Position numbers and translations under genes: made by a program
In this document: positions 1 through 5,330 of the stretch, one piece after another
Layout of the letters: the number at the start of each line of letters is the position of its first letter
How positions within the stretch are numbered: the first letter of the stretch is position 1
Assembly (NCBI GenBank): GCA_019310665.1
Contig: JAFDDW010000177.1
Location: 1 to 6,376 of the forward strand
Origin: Deltaproteobacteria bacterium
GTDB taxonomy: Bacteria; Desulfobacterota; Desulfobacteria; Desulfobacterales; JAFDCJ01
DNA length: 6,376 bases
Reading direction: 5' to 3'
Notes under the pieces: model-generated
The model's database searches: none
The model's input: the letters and a program-made list of their open reading frames with translations, nothing else
What the model was told of the DNA's origin: nothing

Positions 1-53
1 CGGGTAATTTTTCCTCCGGTTAACAAACTTTCCAGTTCTTTTAGTTTTGACAT
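1..53 (-). CDS. N-terminus of an unidentified protein, cut by the window edge
   Basis: Only the first 17 codons are in view, reading MSKLKELESLLTGGKIT. The start is set at the ATG at 53-51 because a good ribosome binding site (AAAGGGG) lies 7 bases before it; an in-frame ATG at 59-57 sits too close to that site. The piece is short, polar and probably helical. Some Tat-exported proteins begin with a stretch of this kind just before their twin arginine, but the twin arginine would lie outside the window, so this is only a possibility. The gene follows the broken marR on the same strand after an 82-base gap full of repeats, so it may once have been the MarR target or co-transcribed with it. No family can be named. 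Confidence 0.6.
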   Translation of the reverse strand, partial: MSKLKELESLLTGGKIT

Positions 54-74
54 AGTCATTCCCCTTTCGATGGC

Positions 75-133
75 CTGGATTTTATTAGCTCTAATCCAGA
101 ACGGTTAAAGTTTGACGGTTTAATCACAGATTA
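75..133. promoter_or_regulatory. Cluster of inverted and direct repeats between marR remnant and next gene
   Basis: Three small symmetric signals lie in the gap. CTGGATT (75-81) and AATCCAG (93-99) form an inverted repeat with an 11-base centre, just upstream of the ribosome binding site of the leftmost gene. ACGGTTAA (101-108) is nearly repeated at 115-123. TAATC (121-125) and GATTA (129-133) form another small palindrome three bases from the marR stop. On the minus strand a weak promoter may run TTTAAC-16-TAATAA. These could be operator sites or an RNA hairpin in the leader; which one cannot be decided from sequence. Confidence 0.35.
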
Positions 134-135
134 TT

Positions 136-587
136 TCACACCTTGTCATACAGATCGGATTCCCGACTAAATCCTAATGGCGCTTCTTCCACTCCTTTGG
201 TGTCTATCAGATTGAGAACTTGATTCATTGCCCCCGATAGCAACTTAAGACGCTCCAGCTCCAGGTCGCCCAACTCGGAAATAAATAAATTTATGATTGG
301 ATCGGGTATTGACCTGCCCAGTTGCTGTCCCGATTCGGTCAGTGTGATCAATGCCACCCGACGATCACCATAATACCGGTGATGTTGGCAGGTGTGACAT
401 ACAAAGTGCGGCTTAGATCCGCCGACGACATAGGGCCGTCGTTTACCAGATTTCGCAACACGCTGCTTTGGGGCCCGGTCAGTCCATACTGTTTGCTCAT
501 TTTCTGGGAATCAAGATAGACAGCACGAACCAGCCTGCGGATAGAATCCACGATATTATAAATAACAGCCTCAGATTCCGCCTTCAT
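136..587 (-). pseudogene. MarR-family transcriptional regulator, broken by deletion and frameshift
   Basis: Codons from 587 give a normal MarR N-terminus: helical dimer arm, then the start of the winged helix-turn-helix (GLTGPQSSVLRNLV, then SSADLSRTLYVTPANITGI). The frame then stops at 348-350. A second frame picks up the wing and C-terminal dimer helix, reading RYYGDRRVALITLTESG and ending at 136. Intact MarR proteins have about 18 residues between the ITG and DRR motifs; here only about four fit, so roughly 40 bases coding for the recognition helix and half the wing are missing and the frame is shifted. The start is supported by AGGGGG 7 bases upstream. The N-terminal piece could still be made, but without DNA-binding capacity. 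A sequencing error would not explain a loss of this size. MarR identity is firm; its ligand and target are unknown. Confidence 0.85.
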
Positions 588-605
588 TGCCTGCCCCCTT
601 ATTAA

Positions 606-646
606 ATAATTGAATTATATTTATACATTTCTAATTATATAGTCAA
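606..646 (-). promoter_or_regulatory. marR promoter with overlapping palindrome
   Basis: On the minus strand a sigma70-like promoter reads TTGACT (646-641), 17 bases, TAAATA (623-618). ATAATT (606-611) and AATTAT (613-618) form a perfect inverted repeat around one base and would cover the -10 edge and transcription start. AATTATA occurs again at 633-639. MarR proteins usually repress their own promoter through such AT-rich palindromes, so this is a probable autoregulatory operator left behind by the broken regulator. Confidence 0.5.
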
Positions 647-753
647 GATTTAAATAATACATCTATAAATCATTTACATTTAAAATTTTAGGAGGGTTAT
701 CTTAATCAAGAGGGAAGGAAGGATATTTTCGAATTGTTCCGGCAGAGGTTTAA

Positions 754-1194
754 TTATTTCTTAATATTCTCTATTTTCAACCCGGCGAGCGCGGCCAGGC
801 TGGTTTGTCTGTCATCCAAGGTAAGAAAACGATCGGCGTTAATTGATAAGGCTGAAGCAACGTGAAGGATGTCCACTGATCTCGAGCCAATGCTTGCCGA
901 GTGTCTTTCTGACAAATCAATGGCATGGATAAATATTGCAGACCAATCTAATTGAGGTCGATAATATATTCCACTTTTTTCGTGTTCTTCGAACCTTGCC
1001 ATTATCAGACGGGTTTCAGCCAGGGTAAGTTCAGTCCTGAATTGTTTTAGATGGATGGCATTGATGAGTTCCAGTTCATGAAAACTCGTCAATGGAATGG
1101 CTTCATTGTTCTCCTTCAACCAGTTGGACGTATCGCGAGAATATTCTTCTTTGATATACAGTTTAACGATTACACTGGTATCCACGTAAACCAC
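754..1194 (-). CDS. vapC: VapC-type PIN-domain ribonuclease toxin
   Basis: A complete 146-residue PIN-domain protein. PIN toxins are Mg2+-dependent ribonucleases that cut tRNA or rRNA when freed from their antitoxin. The acidic residues expected in the active site are present: D5 in VDTS, E42 in ELELINAI, D108 in SVDILHVASAL, and D127 in FLTLDD. Length is typical of VapC. The start is a GTG that follows the antitoxin stop directly (TAAGTG), with GAGAGGAT upstream as a likely ribosome binding site, so translation is probably coupled to the antitoxin. The pair forms a classic antitoxin-first operon driven by the promoter at 1454-1481. All catalytic positions are kept, so the toxin is probably active. 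The RNA target cannot be read from sequence. Confidence 0.93.
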   Translation of the reverse strand: MVYVDTSVIVKLYIKEEYSRDTSNWLKENNEAIPLTSFHELELINAIHLKQFRTELTLAETRLIMARFEEHEKSGIYYRPQLDWSAIFIHAIDLSERHSASIGSRSVDILHVASALSINADRFLTLDDRQTSLAALAGLKIENIKK

Positions 1195-1425
1195 TTAAAA
1201 TCTATCCTCTCTTCCTTCAATAACAATCTCGCTAGCTGGTTTACCTTTTAATTCAATTGCCTCATTGAAAAAATCAGGCCAGTCTATTTCTTTTTTAGGA
1301 CCTAAAGCGGTTATTTTTGCGACCGGTATACCTCTCTTTGTAACTGCTATTTCTTCCCCGGTTTTTATCTCTTTTAGAATCCTACTAAAGTTTTTTTGGA
1401 TTTCTCCAACAGTGGCTGTCTTCAT
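1195..1425 (-). CDS. vapB: Phd/YefM-type antitoxin of the VapC toxin
   Basis: A 76-residue protein beginning MKTATVGEIQKNFSRILKEI, followed by GEEIAVTKRGIPVAKI, the standard Phd/YefM fold that dimerises and binds operator DNA. The tail from about residue 45 (rich in E, K and F) is the part expected to wrap around the PIN toxin. The start is placed at 1425 because AGGGA lies 7 bases upstream; an upstream in-frame start at 1473 would lie between the -35 and -10 and extend the protein with a non-homologous stretch. It is directly followed by vapC. The antitoxin alone, and more strongly the complex, should repress the operon through the inverted repeat at 1443-1469. Confidence 0.9.
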   Translation of the reverse strand: MKTATVGEIQKNFSRILKEIKTGEEIAVTKRGIPVAKITALGPKKEIDWPDFFNEAIELKGKPASEIVIEGREDRF

Positions 1426-1442
1426 ATGTGTTTCCCTTGTTA

Positions 1443-1481
1443 AGTTTACGCATATTTTATACGTAAACTGCAACGTGTCAA
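1443..1481 (-). promoter_or_regulatory. vapBC promoter and operator
   Basis: On the minus strand: TTGACA (1481-1476), 16 bases, TAAAAT (1459-1454). The inverted repeat AGTTTACG (1443-1450) and CGTAAACT (1462-1469) spans the -10 and the likely start of transcription. This is where a Phd-type antitoxin would bind for autorepression. The -35 lies next to the first base pairs of the permease fragment on the other strand, so this site also marks the edge of the vapBC module. Confidence 0.7.
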
Positions 1482-1482
1482 G

Positions 1483-1776
1483 GATTTTTTCAACACGGCC
1501 CTGTTCCGCGAATCATTCTGGAATTCAATATACGTGGGGGTCATGGCGGTCCTGATCGCTTCAATATTTTCAATGCCCCTGGCTTACTTTACCTCCCGGT
1601 TTGAGTTCAAAGGCGCGGTCATTATCCAGAGAATGGGAATTATCCCTCTTATCATGCCGCCCTTTATCGGCGCTGTGGCCATGCTGATGCTTTTCGGCCG
1701 CAATGGGAGTGTTAACCTGCTCCTCGATCAATGGTTCGGATTCACCATTCCCTTCATGGAAGGATTGAACGGGGTC
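1483..1776 (+). pseudogene. Internal fragment of an ABC transporter permease (iron/phosphonate type)
   Basis: About 98 codons are recognisable, running from DFFNTALFRESFWNSIYVGV to IPFMEGLNGV. This matches the beginning of the membrane domain of binding-protein-dependent permeases of the FbpB group (ferric iron, thiamine or aminoethylphosphonate importers). Two membrane segments are visible, around AVLIASIFSMPLAYF and GIIPLIMPPFIGAVAMLMLF. The full proteins have about 500 residues in two such domains; everything before and after is missing, including the EAA loop that touches the ATPase. There is no start codon with a ribosome binding site; the homologous reading begins inside the vapBC promoter region. 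The frame stays open to 1902, but the residues after 1776 do not look like permease. Clearly a dead fragment; the substrate assignment is tentative. Confidence 0.7.
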
Positions 1777-1989
1777 AGAGAAAACTCGGCATGGGACAGA
1801 CAAATTGAAAGTAAAGCGGGAAAAAATATGAACAACACCTTGCATAAGTTCAGAATCGATTCAGCCGTAGGCGTGAGGCTGGAAGGCATTAACCTTTCCT
1901 GAAAGGTGACTCAAACTGAAAATACTGAGTTATTCTGATAGATTAAAATGTCTCGGATGGAGAAAAATGGCAGTAAATAAATCGAATAG

Positions 1990-2166
1990 AGATCAGATCG
2001 TAGTAAGGGGTTGACTTTCTTTAATGGTCATTCTAAAGCGGAGGGAATCAAAGGCAATTTCGTCTTCGACCGGATGCTCTGGATCAATCCGTCGGACAAT
2101 CAGGGCGTGCGCTTCCTGATTGACGATATCAGGTTAGGGACAGTATGGGAGCAGTGCGAATTCTAA
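1990..2166 (+). pseudogene. C-terminal fragment of a LamG-like beta-sandwich protein
   Basis: An open stretch without start signal reads about 58 codons to a TAA at 2164. Its end, LWINPSDNQGVRFLIDDIRLG followed by TVWEQ, resembles the last strands of concanavalin/LamG-type domains, which often finish with a phrase like DDIRIGTSW. Such domains occur in secreted or surface-anchored carbohydrate-binding proteins. Everything upstream is missing, and an in-frame stop at 1987 closes the frame. It lies just upstream of the HEAT-repeat gene on the same strand, only 22 bases away, but is not part of it. Read as a remnant; the family call rests on pattern recognition of a short motif. Confidence 0.4.
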
Positions 2167-2188
2167 TAAAGAGCTTAAGGGGGACAAT

Positions 2189-3022
2189 ATGGAACTGAAG
2201 ATATTTAAAGACATCCCACCCTGGGAATGGCCGGAAGATGCCGACAGGATATTTTTAGGGGTTCTTGGCGATGACCGGACCGATGAATCCGAGCGACTGC
2301 TTGCCGTCGAGCTGGCCGGCGATTTTGTCGTCATCAACGATGAGCTCGTCGATGCATTGCTTGCCATAGTGCACAATGCCAAGGATTCAGAGAGTCTTCG
2401 CGCGAGGGCGGCAATATCTCTGGGGCCGGCCCTCGAATACGCCTATATGGACGGATTCGAGGATGCCGAGGACGTACCGATTTCCGAGAACAAATTTCAT
2501 GAAATCCAGGAGTCACTTTGCAAGCTATATATGGATACCGACGTCCCGCAGGAGGTACGGCGGCGGATCCTCGAGGCAGCGGTTCGAGCTCCGCAGGACT
2601 GGCACCAGGATGCGATTCGTGAGGCCTATTCCAGCGCCGACGAGTCCTGGAGACTCACCGCCGTCTTTTGCATGGGTTTTGTTCGAGGGTTCAACGATCA
2701 GATCCTCGAGGCCCTGGAATCCGAAAACCAGGACATTCACTACCAGGCGGTTTGTGCCGCTGGAAACTGGGAAGTAGATGCTGCCTGGTCACACATTGCA
2801 ACTCTGATTACCACGGAAGGGACGGACAAATACCTGCTGCTGGCCGCCATCGAAGCGGTCGCCGGCATCCGTCCGCAAGAGGCGGCGGAAATTCTGATTG
2901 ACCTGATCGAGTCCGAAGACGAGGACATCGCCGAGGCCGCCTCCGAAGCCATGGTCATGACTGAGGCGTTCTTCAGCGACGAATACGAAGACGATGAAGA
3001 TGACGACGAGTCCATCCACTGA
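2189..3022 (+). CDS. HEAT-repeat protein with acidic tail
   Basis: A complete 277-residue protein made of paired helices. Typical HEAT units are visible: residues about 62-85 (ALLAIVHNAKDSESLRARAA), 118-140 (VPQEVRRRILEAAVRAP), 150-165 (ADESWRLTAVFCMGF), 178-190 (ENQDIHYQAVCAAG), 210-225 (KYLLLAAIEAVAGIRPQEA) and 240-255 (SEDEDIAEAASEAM). No signal peptide or membrane segment, so probably cytoplasmic. The C-terminus is an extreme run of Asp and Glu (EYEDDEDDDESIH). HEAT repeats are binding scaffolds; no enzymatic residues are visible and the partner is unknown. AAGGGGG five to six bases upstream supports the ATG at 2189. A weak promoter (TTGACG at 2120-2125, TATGGG at 2144-2149) overlaps the preceding fragment. 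It is visibly more GC-rich than the nucleotidyltransferase gene to its right. Confidence 0.85.
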   Translation: MELKIFKDIPPWEWPEDADRIFLGVLGDDRTDESERLLAVELAGDFVVINDELVDALLAIVHNAKDSESLRARAAISLGPALEYAYMDGFEDAEDVPISENKFHEIQESLCKLYMDTDVPQEVRRRILEAAVRAPQDWHQDAIREAYSSADESWRLTAVFCMGFVRGFNDQILEALESENQDIHYQAVCAAGNWEVDAAWSHIATLITTEGTDKYLLLAAIEAVAGIRPQEAAEILIDLIESEDEDIAEAASEAMVMTEAFFSDEYEDDEDDDESIH

Positions 3023-3069
3023 GGGTGGGCCAACAGTCGAGGTGCATCGAATAGTTCAAAATGCTCTTA

Positions 3070-3085
3070 GCAGAAATACTTCTGC
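3070..3085 (+). terminator. Small hairpin after the HEAT-repeat gene
   Basis: GCAGAA and TTCTGC form a perfect 6-bp stem with a 4-base loop, 47 bases after the HEAT gene stop. There is no T-run behind it, so it is at best a weak or Rho-assisted terminator or an RNA-stabilising end. Nothing else recognisable was seen between 3023 and 3180. Confidence 0.2.
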
Positions 3086-3180
3086 AGCTTCAGGCACTTT
3101 GACAGGGGAAAATAAGAAGCTGTGTAGATATAATGATTATGCTGCCTCTAAATGTCTTTCATAAGAACCAAGTACTTATT

Positions 3181-3369
3181 CTATTGGATTTGTCCATCGC
3201 AACGATTGAAAGCGACTGAAATCATTATCTGTGTTGTTATGGTATCCTGGCCTTGTGAAGCGGCGGCCAGAGCGCCCGGCAACAGTGTTGAAGCGAGGCC
3301 CAAGGAAGAGAATACAGCTAAAAAACGTCGCCGGTCTATTCTACATAATTTTTGATCTATGCAGTTCAT
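3181..3369 (-). pseudogene. N-terminal remnant of a Tat-exported amidase-like protein
   Basis: The reading frame begins MNCIDQKLC and carries an excellent twin-arginine signal, RIDRRRFLAVFSSLGLAS, followed by a hydrophobic segment and a cleavage site around LPGALAAASQ. The next residues, DTITTQIMISVA, resemble the start of mature amidases of the signature family, which commonly read like ITxEMI after the signal. The frame then ends at 3181 after about ten unrelated residues, so more than 400 residues of the enzyme are missing. The ATG at 3369 is chosen because AGGTGG lies 6 bases upstream; an in-frame ATG at 3378 has no such site. A possible promoter lies at 3440-3468. The Tat signal is certain; the amidase assignment is tentative. 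If translated, it would be a signal peptide with nothing to export. Confidence 0.6.
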
Positions 3370-3439
3370 TATTTCCACCTGGCTATTCCAACTTTTAGAA
3401 ATACCTTTATGCTACTAACAGTCTCAAAATCTTTAAAAT

Positions 3440-3468
3440 CATTTACCATTCCATATATTCAATTTCAA
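3440..3468 (-). promoter_or_regulatory. Possible promoter of the Tat remnant
   Basis: On the minus strand TTGAAA (3468-3463), 17 bases, TAAATG (3445-3440). It sits about 70 bases upstream of the Tat signal-peptide start. Moderate match to a sigma70 promoter; chance occurrence in AT-rich DNA is possible. Confidence 0.25.
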
Positions 3469-3505
3469 GGTTATAAATAGAAAACTGCGGAGCCGGTCGC
3501 AGGGT

Positions 3506-3539
3506 TGGATGGGATTTATTCATTGAAGAGATTGGCGGA
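3506..3539. repeat. 34-bp direct repeat, copy 1
   Basis: Matches 4842-4875 at 30 of 34 positions with no gap, in the same orientation. The shared core is TTCATTGAA, two variable bases, then GATTGGCGGA. Copy 1 lies downstream of the small helical gene. A 5-bp inverted repeat, CTGCG (3485-3489) and CGCAG (3498-3502), sits just to its left. The copies bracket the nucleotidyltransferase unit. Apart from this repeat and the hairpin at 3612-3638, nothing recognisable was seen between 3470 and 3667. Confidence 0.75.
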
Positions 3540-3611
3540 AAGCTTATGTATCGTTATCAGCAATATTACCGGAGAGCATACTCATTCAAAACTTCAAAGC
3601 CATGTTCAGTG

Positions 3612-3638
3612 AAATGCGACATTAGATCATTCGCATTT
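3612..3638 (-). terminator. Hairpin downstream of the nucleotidyltransferase unit
   Basis: AAATGCGA (3612-3619) and TCGCATTT (3631-3638) form a perfect 8-bp stem with an 11-base loop, about 30 bases after the stop of the small helical gene. On the minus strand there is no T-run after the stem, so intrinsic termination would be weak. It may instead be a protein-binding site. Confidence 0.35.
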
Positions 3639-3667
3639 TACCAATTCGAACTACAGCCTGATAGTGG

Positions 3668-3895
3668 TTAGCTGTTGGATTCTAACAATATTTCTTGAAA
3701 TACAGAATCAAATTTTTCAATTGGGATCTTTTTCGGATTTTTGGGTATATTAGATACTATAAAGTCGATCTGCTCTTTCAAATACTCCTCAAATTTTAAA
3801 GATCTCTTTATTTCTGCTGACTCAGTTCCCCTGCTTTTCTCATATATTAGTTTCTCAACAAGTTCATTTAATTCTTTTTCAATGCGAGTTTTCAT
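3668..3895 (-). CDS. Small helical protein of unknown function, paired with the nucleotidyltransferase
   Basis: A 75-residue, highly charged protein. The first half (MKTRIEKELNELVEKLIYEK and on to about residue 47) looks like two amphipathic helices. Then comes a turn with PKNPKKIP, and a last short helix EKFDSVFQEILLES. No signal peptide, membrane segment, Cys/His cluster or known motif was recognised. It begins 9 bases after the stop of the nucleotidyltransferase on the same strand. No clear ribosome binding site precedes it, so translation is probably coupled to the upstream gene. Size and position recall the small partner genes of toxin-antitoxin pairs or of two-gene defence units, but that is only context. 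It could also be a dedicated adaptor or inhibitor of the enzyme. Confidence 0.65.
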   Translation of the reverse strand: MKTRIEKELNELVEKLIYEKSRGTESAEIKRSLKFEEYLKEQIDFIVSNIPKNPKKIPIEKFDSVFQEILLESNS

Positions 3896-3904
3896 TTTTA
3901 ATTG

Positions 3905-4840
3905 TCAAAAAAGTGCCCTTTCCAAAGTTTCACAGATAAATTGATCCCAGAATTGTCGATCCACTGTTTGCGGCAAGTTGCTGGTTAAAGCCAAACTTTC
4001 AACTTCTTCCATAAGCACTTCTAAAACTGGTCCCACTTCAGATAAATAATCCAGTTTCCCCTGTTTTACTTTTATGAGAAAATCGGCAGTTCTCAAAGGA
4101 AAGTTTATGGTATTTTCAGTCAGGATTTCTTTGGTTTGGTAAGCTGCTCTGAGAGCATGAGAAACGGCCTTCCAATCTATATTTTTGTTTTCAGCGGCCA
4201 ATTTCGCACGACGACCGTAATCATTGTAAAATTTTTCAACGATTGGAATTACATATCCAATTGTTGCTGATTCTTGAAATGATTTTCCGCACACCTGGTA
4301 TTGCCGCATACCATTGGGATCAGGAGCGACATCATAACAGTGCTCAACCCTGGGCAACTGGTTCCAAACCTCCCTCATCTTTTTGGACGAATCTTCTTTT
4401 TTCAATATTTCCAAAACTTGGAGAGCTGCATTTATTCTTGAGCCTTTTATCCCATATTTACTGGCTTGGCGGCGTGCGTAGTCTATAAATGATCTCAGAT
4501 TTTTAGTATAAAATTTTTGCTTATTTTTTACAATTGCGGCCCAGATATTAGATTTCTGCAAAATCATGTTTTCAGGAGCATGAAGCATATCCATTGCTAC
4601 TGTCTGTCCATCACAGGCGAGCTTTATAAAGTAATGAAATGAATACAGCTCAATGTCAATATCATTTTTTGTATTCCTCGATTCGCCTTTCCCAGTTGAA
4701 TAGTTGTGACTTTTTGGTACTCGCCCTAATAATAGTTCCTCTTTGGTGGGCAAAAAAATGCCCTTATAATCCATGTCCGAATCTGGCGTTGCCGTGCCAT
4801 AAAGGTGAGCGCCAAATATCATTTTAACAATAATTTTCAT
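3905..4840 (-). CDS. RlaP-type nucleotidyltransferase (polymerase beta superfamily)
   Basis: A complete 311-residue protein of the polymerase-beta-like nucleotidyltransferase superfamily, closest to the RlaP group named for its link with RNA ligases. The catalytic strand-turn reads FGAHLYGTATPDSDMDYKG: G10, then D22 and D24 as metal-binding acids; the third acid should be in DIDIELYS (D62 or E64). The usual GS of the motif is GA here (A11). After it come DMLHAP (typical DxLFxP region) and a long helical C-terminal half with WKAVSHALR, FLIKVKQGKLDY and a final helical tail, all as in full-length relatives. The start at 4840 gives the usual short lead into the motif but has no clear Shine-Dalgarno sequence, and the repeat copy at 4842-4875 is where one would lie. 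Family enzymes transfer NMP groups; the substrate here is unknown. Confidence 0.85.
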   Translation of the reverse strand: MKIIVKMIFGAHLYGTATPDSDMDYKGIFLPTKEELLLGRVPKSHNYSTGKGESRNTKNDIDIELYSFHYFIKLACDGQTVAMDMLHAPENMILQKSNIWAAIVKNKQKFYTKNLRSFIDYARRQASKYGIKGSRINAALQVLEILKKEDSSKKMREVWNQLPRVEHCYDVAPDPNGMRQYQVCGKSFQESATIGYVIPIVEKFYNDYGRRAKLAAENKNIDWKAVSHALRAAYQTKEILTENTINFPLRTADFLIKVKQGKLDYLSEVGPVLEVLMEEVESLALTSNLPQTVDRQFWDQFICETLERALF

Positions 4841-4841
4841 A

Positions 4842-4875
4842 TGGATGGTATTTTTTCATTGAAACGATTGGCGGA
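4842..4875. repeat. 34-bp direct repeat, copy 2
   Basis: Same orientation as copy 1, 30 of 34 bases identical and the same internal spacing. It ends one base before the start codon of the nucleotidyltransferase, so it forms the 5' leader of that gene. On the minus strand each copy contains an ATG followed by a short open frame (MKKYHP here, MNKSHP in copy 1). This could be a coincidence of the repeat or a leader peptide. Confidence 0.75.
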
Positions 4876-4893
4876 GTGATATAATTTCACCAT

Positions 4894-4908
4894 TTAGATC
4901 AAATCTAA
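4894..4908. promoter_or_regulatory. Palindrome upstream of the nucleotidyltransferase
   Basis: TTAGAT and ATCTAA form a perfect 6-bp inverted repeat around CAA, about 55 bases upstream of the start codon. It is in the right place for an operator. No convincing -35/-10 pair was found here; TATATC at 4883-4878 is the best -10 candidate. Confidence 0.25.
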
Positions 4909-5003
4909 TTCATCATCCCAGCCGGTGAAAAGGTATTTCCCCAGCATTAGTAACAGAACAGAACTCATGCCAGAGGGACAAAGGGGACATCCTATAGAAT
5001 TGT

Positions 5004-5025
5004 TTCATTAAAGAGGCTGTCGGAA
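5004..5025. repeat. Diverged third copy of the repeat core
   Basis: Reading TTCATTAAAGAGGCTGTCGG, it matches the core of copy 1 at 18 of 22 positions and has the same orientation. The upstream 12 bases of the longer repeat are not conserved. It lies between copy 2 and the end of yafQ, next to the phrase GGGACAAAGGGGACATCC (4975-4992), itself a near-tandem GGGACA motif. Confidence 0.45.
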
Positions 5026-5057
5026 TAACATTATCAATTATTCGCAAAACCGCTTTT

Positions 5058-5327
5058 TCACTCGAAGAGATCCGAGTGACTTCCTGTTCGGACGAGGCCT
5101 AGTTCGCTACCCTCGATTCGGTAAATCAGCAGCCAATCAGGCTCAACATGACACTCCCGGCTGTCCTTTAATGTGCCTTTCAATCTGTGATCCCTGGTTT
5201 CCGACGGTAGTTTTTCTCCCGCAACCAATAGTCGTATAATGGTTTTAAGCTTCTCAAAATCCTTGTGTCGCTTTTTGAGTCGCTTGACATCTCTTTTGAA
5301 CTGAGTATCACGCCGGATTGATCGCAT
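5058..5327 (-). CDS. yafQ: YafQ-type mRNA interferase toxin
   Basis: An 89-residue RelE/ParE-superfamily toxin of the YafQ group, which cuts mRNA in the ribosome. The four catalytic residues known from E. coli YafQ (H50, H63, D67, H87) have exact counterparts with the same spacing: H47 in RDHRLKG, H60 and D64 in ECHVEPDWLLIY, and H84 in RTGSHSDLF. Length is also close to the family (92 in E. coli). The start ATG lies 3 bases after the antitoxin stop, so the two are translationally coupled. All catalytic positions are intact, so the toxin should be active unless held by its antitoxin. No terminator was recognised behind it, only a weak AT-rich hairpin at 5023-5043. Confidence 0.95.
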   Translation of the reverse strand: MRSIRRDTQFKRDVKRLKKRHKDFEKLKTIIRLLVAGEKLPSETRDHRLKGTLKDSRECHVEPDWLLIYRIEGSELGLVRTGSHSDLFE

Positions 5328-5330
5328 TGC

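Noticed and set aside
322..519. Plus-strand open frame opposite marR
   Set aside because: Shadow of the marR remnant; no ribosome binding site and no protein-like composition.
1426..1473. Longer start for the Phd antitoxin at 1473
   Set aside because: It would begin between the -35 and -10 of the promoter and its extra residues do not fit the family; the ATG at 1425 has a ribosome binding site.
1828..1950. Possible start of an ABC ATPase (GVRLEGINLS, then a stop, then KVTQTE)
   Set aside because: Only about ten residues resemble the ATPase beginning, a stop follows, and no Walker motif appears. Too short to claim.
3506..5025. CRISPR array or integron cassette with attC sites
   Set aside because: The repeat copies are 1336 and about 150 bases apart with no regular spacers, and I found no matching core (GTTRRRY / RYYYAAC) pair around the genes.
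5023..5043. Terminator after yafQ (GAATAA / TTATTC hairpin)
   Set aside because: The stem is only 6 AT-rich pairs with a 9-base loop and no T-run; too weak to call.
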